A model generated the notes under the pieces. That model was not told where the DNA came from and searched no databases. It worked only from the letters and a program-made list of their open reading frames with translations. Positions 31,820-43,400 of a stretch of 64,000 nucleotides of DNA are shown in pieces. The stretch's first letter is position 1. Every line of letters starts with the position of its first letter. Source of the stretch: Porphyra umbilicalis (Eukaryota > Rhodophyta > Bangiophyceae > Bangiales > Bangiaceae); NCBI GenBank assembly GCA_002049455.2, contig KV918865.1:1-64000 (forward strand). The letters run 5' to 3'. A program made the translations under genes and the position numbers.

Positions 31820-32060
31820 GAAAGTTCCTTTGGGTCCTTCCCGATGGGGCGCGCCTAAAGTGGGGGAGGCGAATTTCTCCCGAAGGGACCCCCCGAAAGT
31901 TGGTGAAGCAGGTCTATCCCGATAGGGCCCCCCTAAGGTGAAGGAGGTCCCTCACGGCCAGACGCAATGGGCTTCCGCTAAGGTGGGGGAAGGGCCTCGA
32001 AGGCATTCCCCACGGGCCTTCACCGAGGTGGGAGAAGCGGGTCGTCCCGGGCGACCCCGG
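31820..32060 (+). repeat. Degenerate tandem repeat
   Basis: Several imperfect units of about 36-40 bp built around CCTAAAGTGGGGGAGG and CCGAAGGGACCC. Units are too divergent to delimit exactly. Confidence 0.4.
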
Positions 32061-32100
32061 ACGAATACCTATCTCGCATGTTACACGTGGGGGCATTTCT

Positions 32101-32896
32101 TTAGAGAGTTGCCTGCGGCAGAGCCAGCAGAGCGTCCGAGCTGTCCTTGAGCGTCCGCGACGCGCGGATGTCCTCACTCATCTCTTGTTTGGCCGCCTTA
32201 GAACCGCGCGGACGTGACTGGAAGGCACCCGCCGCCGACGGCCCGTTTTCCTCCTCGTCCGTGTCGCTTGGGGAGGCACGGCCGCCGGAACACGCGCTTG
32301 AGGAGCCGGCGCCGCCAGCGTCGCCGTCTGCGGCGGCGGACCCGGCGGCGCCGCTAAACTTGTCGACGTGGCCTTACACCCGCCAACACGACACCTACGA
32401 GCAGGTCGTCTGTTTCGCCTTCCGCTTCGTTGTCTTTCCCTTCGCCTTGTCAGATGCCCGGTCCTTTCGCATTGACTCGTAAATCTTGAGCCCGCAAAAG
32501 CGCGCCACAGCGGCGCTGATCAAGTCCTCGTCGCTCGGGTCGCCTGTCAGCAACAGCCGCTTAACGGCCACGTAGTGCGAGCCAAACTCGCTCACCCCCC
32601 GTCCGGATGTTGTCCCACTGCTTCTGCACCCCCCCGACACCGCGCTCGGTGCGCCGTCGTGCGCCAGGGCGACCGGCCAATAGGCTGTTCCACTCCCCGA
32701 CCACCTCCGCTCAAAAGGTTGTCCCAGTCTGGTCTGACCCCTCCACAGCGTCCACTGATGTAGCCAGGTAGGCCCTACTGAGGGGTACCCGCTCCTCGTC
32801 GGTCCAGCCAAGCCCAGTCCCCATGGCAGCCGGCGCGTACGTTGCGGCAAGCAGATCGGCTCTCTCGGCGCCACGCACAGGTGGGGGAGGAGGCAT
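32101..32896 (-). pseudogene. Decayed Myb/SANT-like DNA-binding protein
   Basis: From ATG 32896 the frame reads a SANT-like start (GWTDEERVPLSRAYLATSVD ... EGSDQTGTTF). TGA then stands at 32711 where Trp is expected, followed by AEVVGEWNSLLAGR and GVGGVQKQWDNIRTG. At a C run (32595-32600) the frame shifts and continues VSEFGSHYVAVKRLLLTG, then DLISAAVARF and a basic stretch. TAG (32395) and TAA (32374) interrupt the next motif (SCWRV), and the same frame goes on through VDKFSGAAGS to a TAA at 32101. This order matches plant- and protist-type trihelix/SANT proteins related to PIF/Harbinger accessory proteins and NAM-associated domains. With a frameshift and three stops it is a pseudogene. Confidence 0.65.
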
Positions 32897-32929
32897 GAAC
32901 GGCCCGCCTCGGAGACCGACGAGACGGAC

Positions 32930-35280
32930 GTGCCACCGCCGCAGGCTAGCGGCGATTGGGCAGCAGCCGGCGGCGCTGGTCCGTCATGGCCGGGCTCGTC
33001 GCCGCCGGGTGTGCCGGCCGGTGAGGCGCCGCCGCCGGCTCGAGGCAATCCGCCGGCACTGGCTTGCGGGGATGGAGCAAAAGCCGGCTGCGCTTGACCG
33101 TCACGGCGGGGCGCGTCGCCGCCGGAACCAGCGGCCGGTGATGCGTCGCCGCCGGCTCGCGGTGGTCGGGCTACAGCCGGCGGCACTTGTCCGTCATTTC
33201 GGGGCTCTTCGCCGCCGGTTACGCCGGCCGGTGACGCGCCGCCGCCGGCTGGCGGCGATTGGGCAGCAGCCGGCGGCACTTGTCCGACGGTGCGGAGCGC
33301 GTCGCCGGCGGTACCGGCGGCCGGTGATGCGCCGCCGCCGGCTAGCGGTGGTCGGGCACCAGCCGGCGGCACATGCCAGTGAGGGCGGGGCGCGTCGCCG
33401 CCAATACCGGCGGACGGTGATGCGCCGCCGCCGGCTTGCGGGGATGAAACAACAGCCGGCGGCCCGTGTCCGTCCGTGCGGGGCGCGTCGCCTCCAGAAC
33501 CAGCGGCTGGTGATGCGCCACCGCCGGATAGCGGTGGTCAGGCAACAGCCGGCGGCGCTTGTCCGTCAGTTCGGGGCTCGTCGCCGCCGGTTGCGCCGGA
33601 CGATGACGCGCCGCCGCCGGCTAGCGACGATTGGCCAGCAGCCGGCGGCACTGGTCCGACGGTGCGGGGCGCGTCGTCGTCGGTTCCGACGGACGGTAAC
33701 GCGCCGCCACCGGCTTGCGGGGACGTAACAACAGCCGGCAGCGCATGTCCGTCGGTGCGGGGCGCGTCGCTGCCGGTACCGGCGGCCGGTGATGCGCCGC
33801 CGCCGGCTGGCGGTGGTCGGGCAACAGCCGGCGGCACTTGTCCGTTAGGGCGAGGCGCGTCGCCGCCCGTACCGGCGGCCGGTGATGCGCCGCCGCTGGC
33901 TTGCGGGTATGGAGCAACAGCCGGTTGCGCTTGTCTGTCAGGGCGGGGCGCGTCTCCGCCGGTACCGGCGGACGTTGATGCGCCGCCGCGGGCTTGCGGG
34001 GATGAAGCAACAGCCGGGGGCGCTTGTCCGTACGTGCACGCCGCGTCGCCGCCGGCTCCGGCGGCCGGTGACGCGCGGCCGCCGGTTGGCGGTGGTCCGG
34101 CAGCAGCCAGCGGCACTGAACCGTCACGGCGTGGCGCGTCGCCGCCGGTACCAGCGGCCGGTGATGCGCCGCCGCCGGCTCGCGGTGGTCGGGCTACAGC
34201 CGGCGGCACTTGTCCGTCATTTCGGGGCTGTTCGCCGCCGGTTGCGCCGGCCGGTGACGCGCCGCCGCCGGCTGGCGGCGATTGGGCAGCAGCCGGCGGC
34301 ACTTGTCCGACGGTGCGGAGCGCGTCGCCGGCGGTTCCGGCGGCCGGTGATGCGCAGCCGCCGGCTAGCGGTGGTCGGGCACCAGCCAGCGGCACTTGTC
34401 CGTGAGGGCGGGGCGCGTCGCCGCCAATACCGGCGGACGGTGATGCGCCGCCGCCGGCTTGCGGGGATGAAACAACAGCCGGCGGCCCCTGTCCGTCCGT
34501 GCGGGGCGCGTCGCCTCCAGAACCAGCGGCTGGTGATGCGCCTCCGCCGGATAGCGGTGGTCAGGCAACAGCCGGCGGCGCTTGTCCGTCAGTTCGGGGC
34601 TCTTCGCGGCCGGTTGCGCCGGCCGGTGATGCGCCGCCGCCGGCTAGCGACGATTGGCCAGCAGCCGGCGGCACTGGTCCGACGGTGCGGGGCGCGTCGT
34701 CGTCGGTTCCGACGGACGGTAATGCGCCGCCACCGGCTTGCGGGGATGTAACAACAGCCGGCAGCGCATGTCCGTCGGTGCGGGGCGCGTCGCTGCCGGT
34801 ACCGGCGGCCGGTGATGCGCCGCCGCCGGCTGGCGGTGGTCGGGCAACAGCCGGCGGCACTTGTCCGTTAGGGCGAGGCGCGTCGCCGCCGGTACCGGCG
34901 GCCGGTGATGCGCCGCCGCCGGCTTGCGGGGATGAAGCAACAGCCGGTGGCGCTTGTCTGTCAGGGCGGGGCGCGTCGCCGCCGGTACCGGCGGACGTTG
35001 ATGCGCCGCCGCCGGCTTGCGGGGATGAAGCAACAGCCGGCGGCGCTTGTCCGTACGTGCACGCCGCGTCGCCGCCGGCTCCGGCGGCCGGTGACGCGCC
35101 GCCGCCGGTTGGTGGTGGTCGGGCAGCAGCCAGCGGCACTTGACCGTCAGGGCGGGGCGCGTCGCTGCCGGTACCGGCGGCCGGTGATGCGCCGCCGCCG
35201 GCTCCAGGCGATCCGCCGCCGCTGGCTTGCAAAGAAGAGGCAGAAGCCGGCGGCTCTTGTCCGTCCTTGCAGGGCGCGTC
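32930..35280 (-). repeat. 93-bp coding minisatellite with a 1023-bp higher-order unit
   Basis: About 25 tandem units of 93 bp (31 codons). On the minus strand each encodes a variant of PPAVARPP.AGGGASPAAGTGGDAPR.DGQ. Blocks of eleven units (1023 bp) are themselves repeated: the segment ending near 34130 is copied in the following block, including the same C-to-T change that makes TGA at 33538 and at 34561. Because 93 is a multiple of three the frame is preserved through the array. Confidence 0.85.
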
Positions 35281-36486
35281 GAAGGGCCCCCGATGCGCAC
35301 CGTAGCCGCCGGCGTCCAGCAGTCTGGCACCGACCGGTGCCTGCCAGTTGTAGCGGATCGGCTCAAAGTCGCCGGTCAGGGGGGGTCCTCCACCCGGCGG
35401 CCCCCAGTTGTTGTAGGGTCCCGCGTGGCCGCCGGCTTGACGACTTGCGTGACCTCCCGGCGGCCCCCAGTTGTCTTGGCGTACCGCGTGGCCGCCGGAA
35501 TGACGACTTGCTTGACCTCCCGGCGGCCCCCAGTTGTAGTGGCGCGCCGCGTGGCCGCCGGATTGATAACTTGCTTGCCCACCCGGCGGCCCCCAGTTGT
35601 CGTGGCGTGCAGCGAGACCGCCGGCTTGACGACTTGCCTGGCCACCCGGCAGCCAGCAATTCTCGCTCAGTGGCCCAAAGCCGCCGGGCTGATGGGGACG
35701 CTTCCCGCCCGGCGGCACCCAGTTTCGCCTCGGTGACGGCTGGCGATTGGGATGGAAGCCACCGCCGCCGTGGCCACCGGGCTGTTGATCTCCTTGACCT
35801 TGACAGCCCGGCGGCGCCCACACGTCGCGACGGGGAGATCTGTCTCTGTCCCACGAGTCCCGTCCGCGGCCGCCGTACTCGTGGTCCGGTTGGAACGGCG
35901 GCTCCCAGTGGCCGCCGGCTTGAGAAGACCGACCAGCCGGCGACGCCCAGCCACAGCGGCGAGGAGACACTCGACGGCCGCCCGTATCCCACCCCCGACC
36001 GCCGTGTCCGCCGTTTCCGTCGAGCGGTTGCTCCCAACGGCCGCCGACTAGATGGTCCTGGCAGGGAGCCAGCGGCACCCTTTTGTCACGCGGCGGCAGC
36101 CACGCCCGTCCCGCTCCCCCTCCCAAATGTCCGCCACCTTGGTTGGGATCAATCCTTGGTCCCGGGCCCCAGCTGCCGCGCGCTAGTAGTGACGACCGTC
36201 CCGCACCCCCGGCCCAATTGCCGCCGCCCTGGCTCGGTGTAGCGTTGGACGGCGGCACCCAGGCGCCGCCAGCTACCGGCGGTCCTTGGCCAGCCGGCGG
36301 CGCACAGCTACTAGAGACACGAAGCGCGGGTCCCCCGCGTGGTGGGGCCGACGTTGAGCACGGTGGGCAGCCCGCGATATGGCAAGAGCACGTGCACCGC
36401 GCGAGCACGGCGAGCCGCTCTTGATGACGACGACGCTGGTCACCGCGACGCTCCGTGTCGTGCTCTCGGTCCGGCTTACGGGTCAT
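34561..36486 (-). CDS. Disordered repeat protein (Gly/Pro/Ala-rich)
   Basis: Minus-strand ORF of about 641 codons from ATG 36486 to TGA at 34561. The start is basic and polar (MTRKPDREHDTERRGDQRRR), followed by a short Cys-rich patch (CTCSCHIAGCPPC). Next come Gly/Pro/Trp-rich sequence and about five repeats of 21 aa (NWGPPGGQASRQAGGHA type, about 35380-35680), then the 31-aa repeats of the minisatellite. The frame continues past the TGA through more 31-aa units to about 32920, so the stop may be a recent CGA-to-TGA change in one repeat. No enzyme domain. It could be a scaffold, cell-surface or coat protein, or a selfish coding satellite; it might once have been fused to the SANT-like gene downstream. 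Confidence 0.4.
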   Translation of the reverse strand: MTRKPDREHDTERRGDQRRRHQERLAVLARCTCSCHIAGCPPCSTSAPPRGGPALRVSSSCAPPAGQGPPVAGGAWVPPSNATPSQGGGNWAGGAGRSSLLARGSWGPGPRIDPNQGGGHLGGGAGRAWLPPRDKRVPLAPCQDHLVGGRWEQPLDGNGGHGGRGWDTGGRRVSPRRCGWASPAGRSSQAGGHWEPPFQPDHEYGGRGRDSWDRDRSPRRDVWAPPGCQGQGDQQPGGHGGGGFHPNRQPSPRRNWVPPGGKRPHQPGGFGPLSENCWLPGGQASRQAGGLAARHDNWGPPGGQASYQSGGHAARHYNWGPPGGQASRHSGGHAVRQDNWGPPGGHASRQAGGHAGPYNNWGPPGGGPPLTGDFEPIRYNWQAPVGARLLDAGGYGAHRGPFDAPCKDGQEPPASASSLQASGGGSPGAGGGASPAAGTGSDAPRPDGQVPLAAARPPPTGGGASPAAGAGGDAACTYGQAPPAVASSPQAGGGASTSAGTGGDAPRPDRQAPPAVASSPQAGGGASPAAGTGGDAPRPNGQVPPAVARPPPAGGGASPAAGTGSDAPRTDGHALPAVVTSPQAGGGALPSVGTDDDAPRTVGPVPPAAGQSSLAGGGASPAGATGREEPRTDGQAPPAVA

Positions 36487-39400
36487 GATCGGAAAGGGGG
36501 GGGGGGAAGAAGGCCGGCTTTTGAAGGCCGGGGGTGGAGACGGGGACAAGGGGGGAGCGGTGACCAGAGCCCACGGACGCGCCGCCGGAGCTCGCGGTAC
36601 ACCAGCGGCGTGTCGGTTGTAACAGGCGCACGCGGGAGGCAAGAAGGAGAGAATCAGCACGAGTGGGGCAGGGGGAGGAAGGGCAGGAGCCGCCGGCGTC
36701 TTCCGCTCAGGCACGCCGGCGGAAAGCACGTGATCGGTGTCGCGCAGGCGCTCGTTGGGCCAGAGGGCGGGAGGGCGGCGCGCCCCCGCAAGCTGCGCCA
36801 GTGCTCGACCGTGCCGGGGGGACCCCTCGTGCGCGCTGGACGAGGGGGCGGGGCAGGGCGCAGGCCCGCAGCGGGCCCGAAACACACGAGGTGTCATCGA
36901 TGGCGCCCGAGGTGGACACGAACCCCCGGTGACGCCTCCCCAGCCGCAATGCGCGGTGACCCGCGCGCCCTCCACGCACCCCAGCCCAATCCGCAGTGGT
37001 CGCGGGGTGGCCCCAAATGACCGGTTGGGCGGGATGGGGGCGCGCAGGACACAGGAAGCAACACAATATGATCACAAGCCGGCTGAACCCTCGCCGCATC
37101 GAATCCGCCTCCCATCTGAGTTTTTCTAAACAATTCCGCGAGCCAATGACAAGGCTCCATACGACTACAAACTTTTCAATATTTCCCCATGTCAAGCAAA
37201 AAAATCGTGAGACTGGTTGCGGGATCGGACAAGTTTTCTGAAGTCGGACCAGCGGTACTGCCCCAATGGAGTTTTGCACCAGCCCGCCTCCAGGGACAGT
37301 CAACGCCTGGTCCAACGAACGGCCTCGGCCACCGTTGCTTCTGGAAGCACCCGCAAGGCGCTTCGGGACGGACCGTGCGGTCCACGACTCGGGCATGTCG
37401 CGACAGCGCATCGCATCACGCACCCGTTGAGAGAACCTCGACCAACGCCAGCACCTCTGTTGTGTCCCGTGAGACTCGGGTTTGAGACAAGTGTGCCAAG
37501 TTTCTCCCGCCGTGCTGACTCTGGACGCGTGGTGCGACCACTTCATCCGATGTTCACGATTCGTGTCTCTCTATTTCAGACGTGTGTGCCAAAAGTGTAT
37601 TTTATTGACGCGATTTGGAAGGTTCCACTAGGATTTTAGACACTTTGTCTCACGATCTCTGCCGCACGGCAGCCTTTTCGTCCGGTGCGTCTTGGCATCG
37701 AGACGGCTTCACGATATGCACGAATTTCGACCACTTGGGGACGAACGTTGCTGGGCGCGCATCCCCCATTTTGCTTTTCCCATCTGGTGATCATGTAGCC
37801 CTCGTTTCCGATAACTCCAGGAGGGTAGAGGGCCCTGTTGGATGAGAAAAATGGGGGGCCGCTCACCGCCCTCCACGTAAGCAAACGTGGCATATTCCGT
37901 TTGGGGTTTCAGAACCTGGGGGAGACGTTGTCGGGTGTGCTCCAACCGGAGGTGGGACACAAATGCCATTAAGGGCCATGTGGACCCACATTTGGTCACG
38001 GAATCGGCCTGTGCGGTGTCACACACGCAGACTTTTTCCACAAACCCTTATGGATGGTACTTCCTGTCTTCTTGGGTTGGATGTCTTTACACCGCCAGAA
38101 GCATCTCGACGAGCGGAAGAGCATGGCGCCGAGTCGTGCCGCCCAAGTGGACAGGAAGTGCGCTTCACAAAGCTTTGTGGGAAAATTCTACGTGTGTGAC
38201 CCCGCACAGGCCAATTCCGTGACCGAATGTGGGTCCACATGGCCCATAATGGCATGTGTGTCCCACCCCCGGTTAGTCACCACTGCGCCGCCACCGCCCT
38301 CTTTTCACCCCTGCCGTTCATCAAGGCCGGCCCACCACCCCCCGTACCACGAACCAGCAGGCCGTCCTCCCTCCCAATACGCCCGAGGACCCTGAACGCC
38401 AGGGCGACCGAGTCAGCGCACACGGGCGTCGGCAGGCACCCGTGTCACCCACCGGCGGCCCTGTGCCAGTGGCCCAACGACGGCCATGGCGGCGGCGGCC
38501 TTGCCGCCGCCGCCACCGCCGCCGCCGCCACGACAGCCACCGTGTCCACGAAGCCCTTCGTCGCCGCCGCCGCCGCCCTAGCCACCACGTCGACGGGCGC
38601 GCTGCCGACGGGTGCCACGGCAGGGTCGACCTCAGCATCCACGCCTGCGGCGGCGGCGGCGACGGGCGCGGGCGCGCTCGCGGAGCATCCCGCACGGAGC
38701 GTACCCGCAGGGACAATGGCGACCGCCCCGCGCGCGACGAGTCGACACTTCCACCCGCCAGAGGGCGGCTCGGCCTCCTTTTCCCCCTACGGTCGCCCGC
38801 TGCCCAGGCCTGCACCGGCGGCGGGCCCACACTCGCCGACCGCAAGCGGCACCCGACGGCGCGGCCGCCGCCCAGCAACGTCCCCCCCAGGCGCCACTCT
38901 GCCCCCCCGCCGCTGCCGCTGCCGCCGCAGCCGCCGCAGCCACCCCGAGACGGCCGAATCAACTCGGAACGCCGGGCAGCAGGGGCCACGATGGAGCACC
39001 CGCCCGTCGAGCCGGCGGCGCATTCCACCAGCCGAACCGCCTTCGCCCCCCCCCCAGCCACACGCCGGCGATGCCGTCGTCGCCGCCGCAGACGGCGCTG
39101 TGGCGTGAGGGCAGGCGCGGTACGGCCTCTACCGGCTTCGTCAGGGAGTGCCACGCATACACCCCACCGCCGCCGCTGTCGTCACCGCCACCGCCTTCCG
39201 CACTGCCGCCGCCGCTGCCGCTGCCGCAAGCTGCTGACAGCAAGACGACGGGAGCACGCAGCGGCGGCCTTCAGCGCCCCGCTTGCGCTTCCCCCGACCG
39301 AACCCGCCGCTGCGCGGCGGCCGCAAGGCGGGCGGCGGCGGGCTTGGCGGCCACGGTTGTGGCCGCCAGCGCCCGGGGGGAGGGGGCATTCGCCGCCGCG

Positions 39401-39824
39401 CGGTGTCCACGGCGGCGCCGGCGGCCGACGTTGACGAGCCGCCGCCGCCGCTGCCGCCGCCGCCGCACGTCAGCGCGCAGCCGGTGACCGACGCTGCAGC
39501 GGCGATCGACGCGGCCGCAAAGCTCAGTGCGATGGCCGGCGCGACCAGTCATCAAGGGAGCCCGACGCCCGCCGCCCGACGCGCGCACGGCTCGCGACGG
39601 GGCGGGGCGGACGCGGGCGAAGAAGCGCGCGCATCGCGCGTCGTTCAGCACGACGGGAGTCCACGGCGGGCAAAAAAGTAGAAAGGAAAACACCGCCGCC
39701 AGCCGGTCGCGCGCCCGCTACGCACGCCACGGGTGGGGTCACCGCCAGGCAGACGGGCGGCGGTGGCGGCGGTGGTGCCGCAGCCGCTGCCGACGCGCGC
39801 GCGGGGCGCCACTCATGGCGGGTG
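36487..39824. other. Unassigned region, GC-rich in its second half
   Basis: No supported gene. Contains the foldback repeat at 37951-38266. From about 38440 to 39680 it is another GC-rich island whose Ala/Pro/Arg-rich frames are open on several frames at once. The copia element inserted at its right edge. Confidence 0.45.
37951..38266. repeat. Imperfect foldback repeat (MITE-like)
   Basis: Arms of about 140 bp at 37951-38092 and 38125-38266 are reverse complements with visible divergence. They start GGTGGGACAC and share GGCCATGTGGACCCACATT and GGTCACGGAAT. The short centre lies near 38108. No target duplication recognised. Confidence 0.7.
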
Positions 39825-40242
39825 TGTTGGACTGTGATGCTCGTCGCCGACTCCACTGGCGGTTCGCGGTTGGAAGATGGTCGGTGACCCTTATGGTACC
39901 CCACATGGTACATTTGCAAGACGTGGTCAAGTTGCACACATTTGTGTTGGGTCATCTTGGGGCGTTACTTTTGGCATGTTTTGGATTTGATCTTCGCTTT
40001 GCTCTAGTGGCTTTTGATTTGGTGAGTGATTCGATTTGTTGCGAGGGCGTGGGCGTCGGTGTGGGCGCGAGAGGGGGGAGCACTTGGGCCGGTGGGGACT
40101 ATTTGAGAGGTGCTCTCGGTTGGGAGAGGCGGGCGATCCTTAGGAGAACCAACAAAGCACGTTCGCACACACACACACAAGCTCAAGCCACTCAACCACT
40201 TCACCGTGGTCCCCCAACCCTTATCCCCACTGCGTTTCAACA
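39825..40242 (+). repeat. 5' LTR of the copia element
   Basis: 418 bp, starts TGTTGGACTG and ends TTTCAACA. Differs from the 3' LTR at about four positions. Confidence 0.97.
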
Positions 40243-40256
40243 GGTTATGGGCCCAG
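40243..40256 (+). promoter_or_regulatory. Primer-binding site matching the anticodon arm of initiator tRNA-Met
   Basis: Directly after the LTR stands GGTTATGGGCCCAG, the complement of CUGGGCCCAUAACC in the anticodon stem-loop of eukaryotic initiator tRNA-Met. Drosophila copia primes from a 5' half of this tRNA in exactly this way. The more common copia-type site complementary to the tRNA 3' end is absent here. Confidence 0.85.
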
Positions 40257-40424
40257 AGCCGGGGCTGTGACAAGAGCAAGGTGTGCCAGCTGGTGTCGCG
40301 GCGGTCGCGGCAAGTGCGAAGAAGACGAGGTCAAGGTTGTTAAAGGACGTGACGGTCAAGGCGAACGGCTCGGCAAGGTCGGGCGCTACGACAAGACGAC
40401 ATCGTGGACGGAGGCGCTGCCGGC

Positions 40425-43400
40425 ATGGGCGGCATCAAGATCGACAAGTTGACGGAGACGAACTTCCACGAATGGCGTCAGCGCATTAAGACGGTCCTCG
40501 CGCTGCGCGACCTGGACGATATGCTTGACGAAGACGGCAAGCCGACGGACGCGGATGCCCGCGAGTTGGCGGTGTGGAAGCGTCGAGACACGAAGGCGAG
40601 CGCCATCATTGGGCTCACCCTTGGATCTGAGCAGCTCGAGCACGTGTCGGGCTGCAAGACGACGGCAGAAATGTGGTCGACGCTGCAAGGTGTCTTCCAG
40701 CGCAAGAGTTTGATGAACAAGATGAAGGCGCGACGCGATTTCTACACCGTCGAAATGACCGTCGGTGAGGGCATTCTGGGCTACATCAACCGCGTGCGCA
40801 ACCTCGGCGAGAACCTCGAGGCCATGGGCGGCGAGGTGACGGAGATGGACGTTGCTATGAGTGTCCTCAACGGGCTGACGTCCAAGTACGAGAACCTGCT
40901 GGTGGCTCTCGACGCCAAGGGCGAGGACGAGCTGAGCCTCGACTTTGTCAAGAGCCGCTTGCTTCAGGAGGAGCGGCGGCAGGCGGACAAGTCACCGTCG
41001 ACCAAGCGCATTGGCGACATGGCACTCGTCGGCGCCTACTATCGAGGTCAAGGCCGCCGTGGTGACCTCTCCAAGATCGAGTGTTACTACTGCCATAAGT
41101 TTGGGCATATCTCTCACGATTGCCCAGAGCTCAAGGCCAAGAAGCAGAGACAGGACAAGGTGGCCGCGATTGCGGCTGACGATGGTAGCGACAGCGACGA
41201 CGCTATCTGTTTGGTGGGCAATGCGGCTGACACCGATGACATCTCCAAGTCGTGGCTTGTCGATTCTGCGGCGTCTGCACACATGTGCTGGATGCGCGGG
41301 TGCTTCGACGACTACCAGACGACTACGGGACCCAGCGTCACCATGGGTGACAAGGGGTCCGTAGCCACAGCGGGCGTCGGAACCGTCGTGCTCAATGTCA
41401 TCGTGCACGGCAAGACGCGCAAGATCAAGTTGGAGAAGGTGCTCCATGTTCCTACCATGGGCTTCAACCTCATGTCGGTCGGCATGATGGAGGAGCATGG
41501 TGCGGAAGTGTCATTCAAGGGCGGTAAGACGATCATCAAGATCAGCGACAAGGTCGCTGCGTGCGGCACGCGGAAGAGTGGGCTCTACCACCTGGACATG
41601 GCCCCACTGTGGGATATTGCTGCGGTGGCCTCTCTTCAGCTCTGGCATGAGCGCCTTGGGCACGTCAACGTGGCTGGCGTTAAGCGGATGATCAAGAACA
41701 AGGACATCGATGGACTCAAGTGCTCTTCCATGGCGGTCAAGGACGTCTGCGAGCCGTGCGTGTATGGGAAGGCGGCTATGACGCCTATGCCTAGTTCAGG
41801 AGGAGGTCGAGTGACCAAGCGCCTGCAGCTCGTGCACTCGGACCTAGGCGGGCCAATGTCGGAGCCGTCGCGTGGCGGTGCGCTCTACTTTGGCACCTTC
41901 ACTGACGACTTCTCCCGCTGGACAGACGTGGTCTTCCTGCAGAAGAAGAGCGATCTGCTCTCTGAGTACAAGAAGTAGCTGACGAAGGTTCAGCTGCACA
42001 CGGGAACCAAGATCAAGATCCTACGCTCCGACAATGGCGGCGAGTATGTGTCGAACGCATTCAAGGCTCTTCACGATGAGAACGGCACGACGCACCAGAC
42101 CACGGTGCCCGACACGCCGCAGCAGAATGGGGTTGCTGAGCGGCTTAACCGAGTTCTCGTGGAGATGGCTCGCACCATGATGCGACACAAGGACGTCGAT
42201 CAGGATCTTTGGGCGGATGCCATCAAGACGGCGGTGTACATCAAGAATCGCGTCACCAGCCGGGCGCTTCCCGTCGGCAAGACGCCTTTTGAGCTGTGGA
42301 CCGGGAAGAAGCCCGACGTAAGCCACATGCTGGTGTTTGGGTCGACATGCTGGGTGGTGCTGCACAAGAGTCACATCGACGGCAAGCTTGGAGACAAGGC
42401 GGCGAAGGGCGTCTTCTTAGGCTATCCCGACGGCAGCAAGGCGTACAAGGTCATCCTCGACGACGGCAAGGTCGTCAAGGCACGAAGCGTCGTGTTCGCC
42501 GAGACGAACGTAAGCGAGGTGGCAGAAGTTACAGAGGAGCTCCCCGGAGACGAAAACGTCGAAGTCGAGACGGGCTTGCGTTCTGCAAGCGACGGCGAAG
42601 ACGTAGATGCTGACAATGACGACAAGGATGACAAGCAAGACGATGGATCTGACAAGTCCGCGGACGACAATCAAGGTTGTGGCGGCTCTCAAGACACTCT
42701 GCGTCGGAGCGGCAGAGCGCGGCGACCACCTGTCGAGTACTGGCGCCCGGTGAGCCTGGTTGCTCACGAGGCGCCCACGACGTTCGTTCAAGCCGTTCAA
42801 GGGCAGGAATCGGCTAAGTGGCAGATTGCCATGGACGAGGAGATGGAGGCCATCCGCAAGAACAAGACTTGGCGCTTGACGGATCGCCCGGCCAGTCGAC
42901 GCGTGCTGAAGGGCAAGTGGGTGTACAAGGTCAAGAACGAGGTTGACAAGAACGGGAACAACAAGACGCGGCACAAGGCGCGCCTGTGCTTCATGGGGAA
43001 CCGGCAGATCAAGGGGCTCGACTTCAACGAGACGTTCGCGCCGGTGGCCAAGTTCACTACCATCCGATGCATACTGGCGATGACGGCGGCGAACGGGTGT
43101 GAGCTACATCAGATGGACGTCAAGACGGCATTCCTCAACGGCGACCTTGACGAGGAGGTCTACATGGAGCAGCCAGACGGCTATGTCGATCCGACGTATC
43201 CTGACAAGGTGTGTCGTCTCCTCCAAGCGCTGTATGGGCTGAAGCAAGCTCCCAAGATGTGGTACGCCAAGCTCGACGACTTCCTCAAGTCACAAGGGTT
43301 CAATAACATTGACCCGGATGCATGCCTCTACCTTCTTATGGATGACGGCGAAATCATCATCGTCCTGGTGTACGTCGACAATCTACTGTTGGTGGCATCG

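Noticed and set aside
32930..35280. CRISPR-like array
   Set aside because: The repeats are contiguous 93-bp coding units without unique spacers, in a eukaryotic context.
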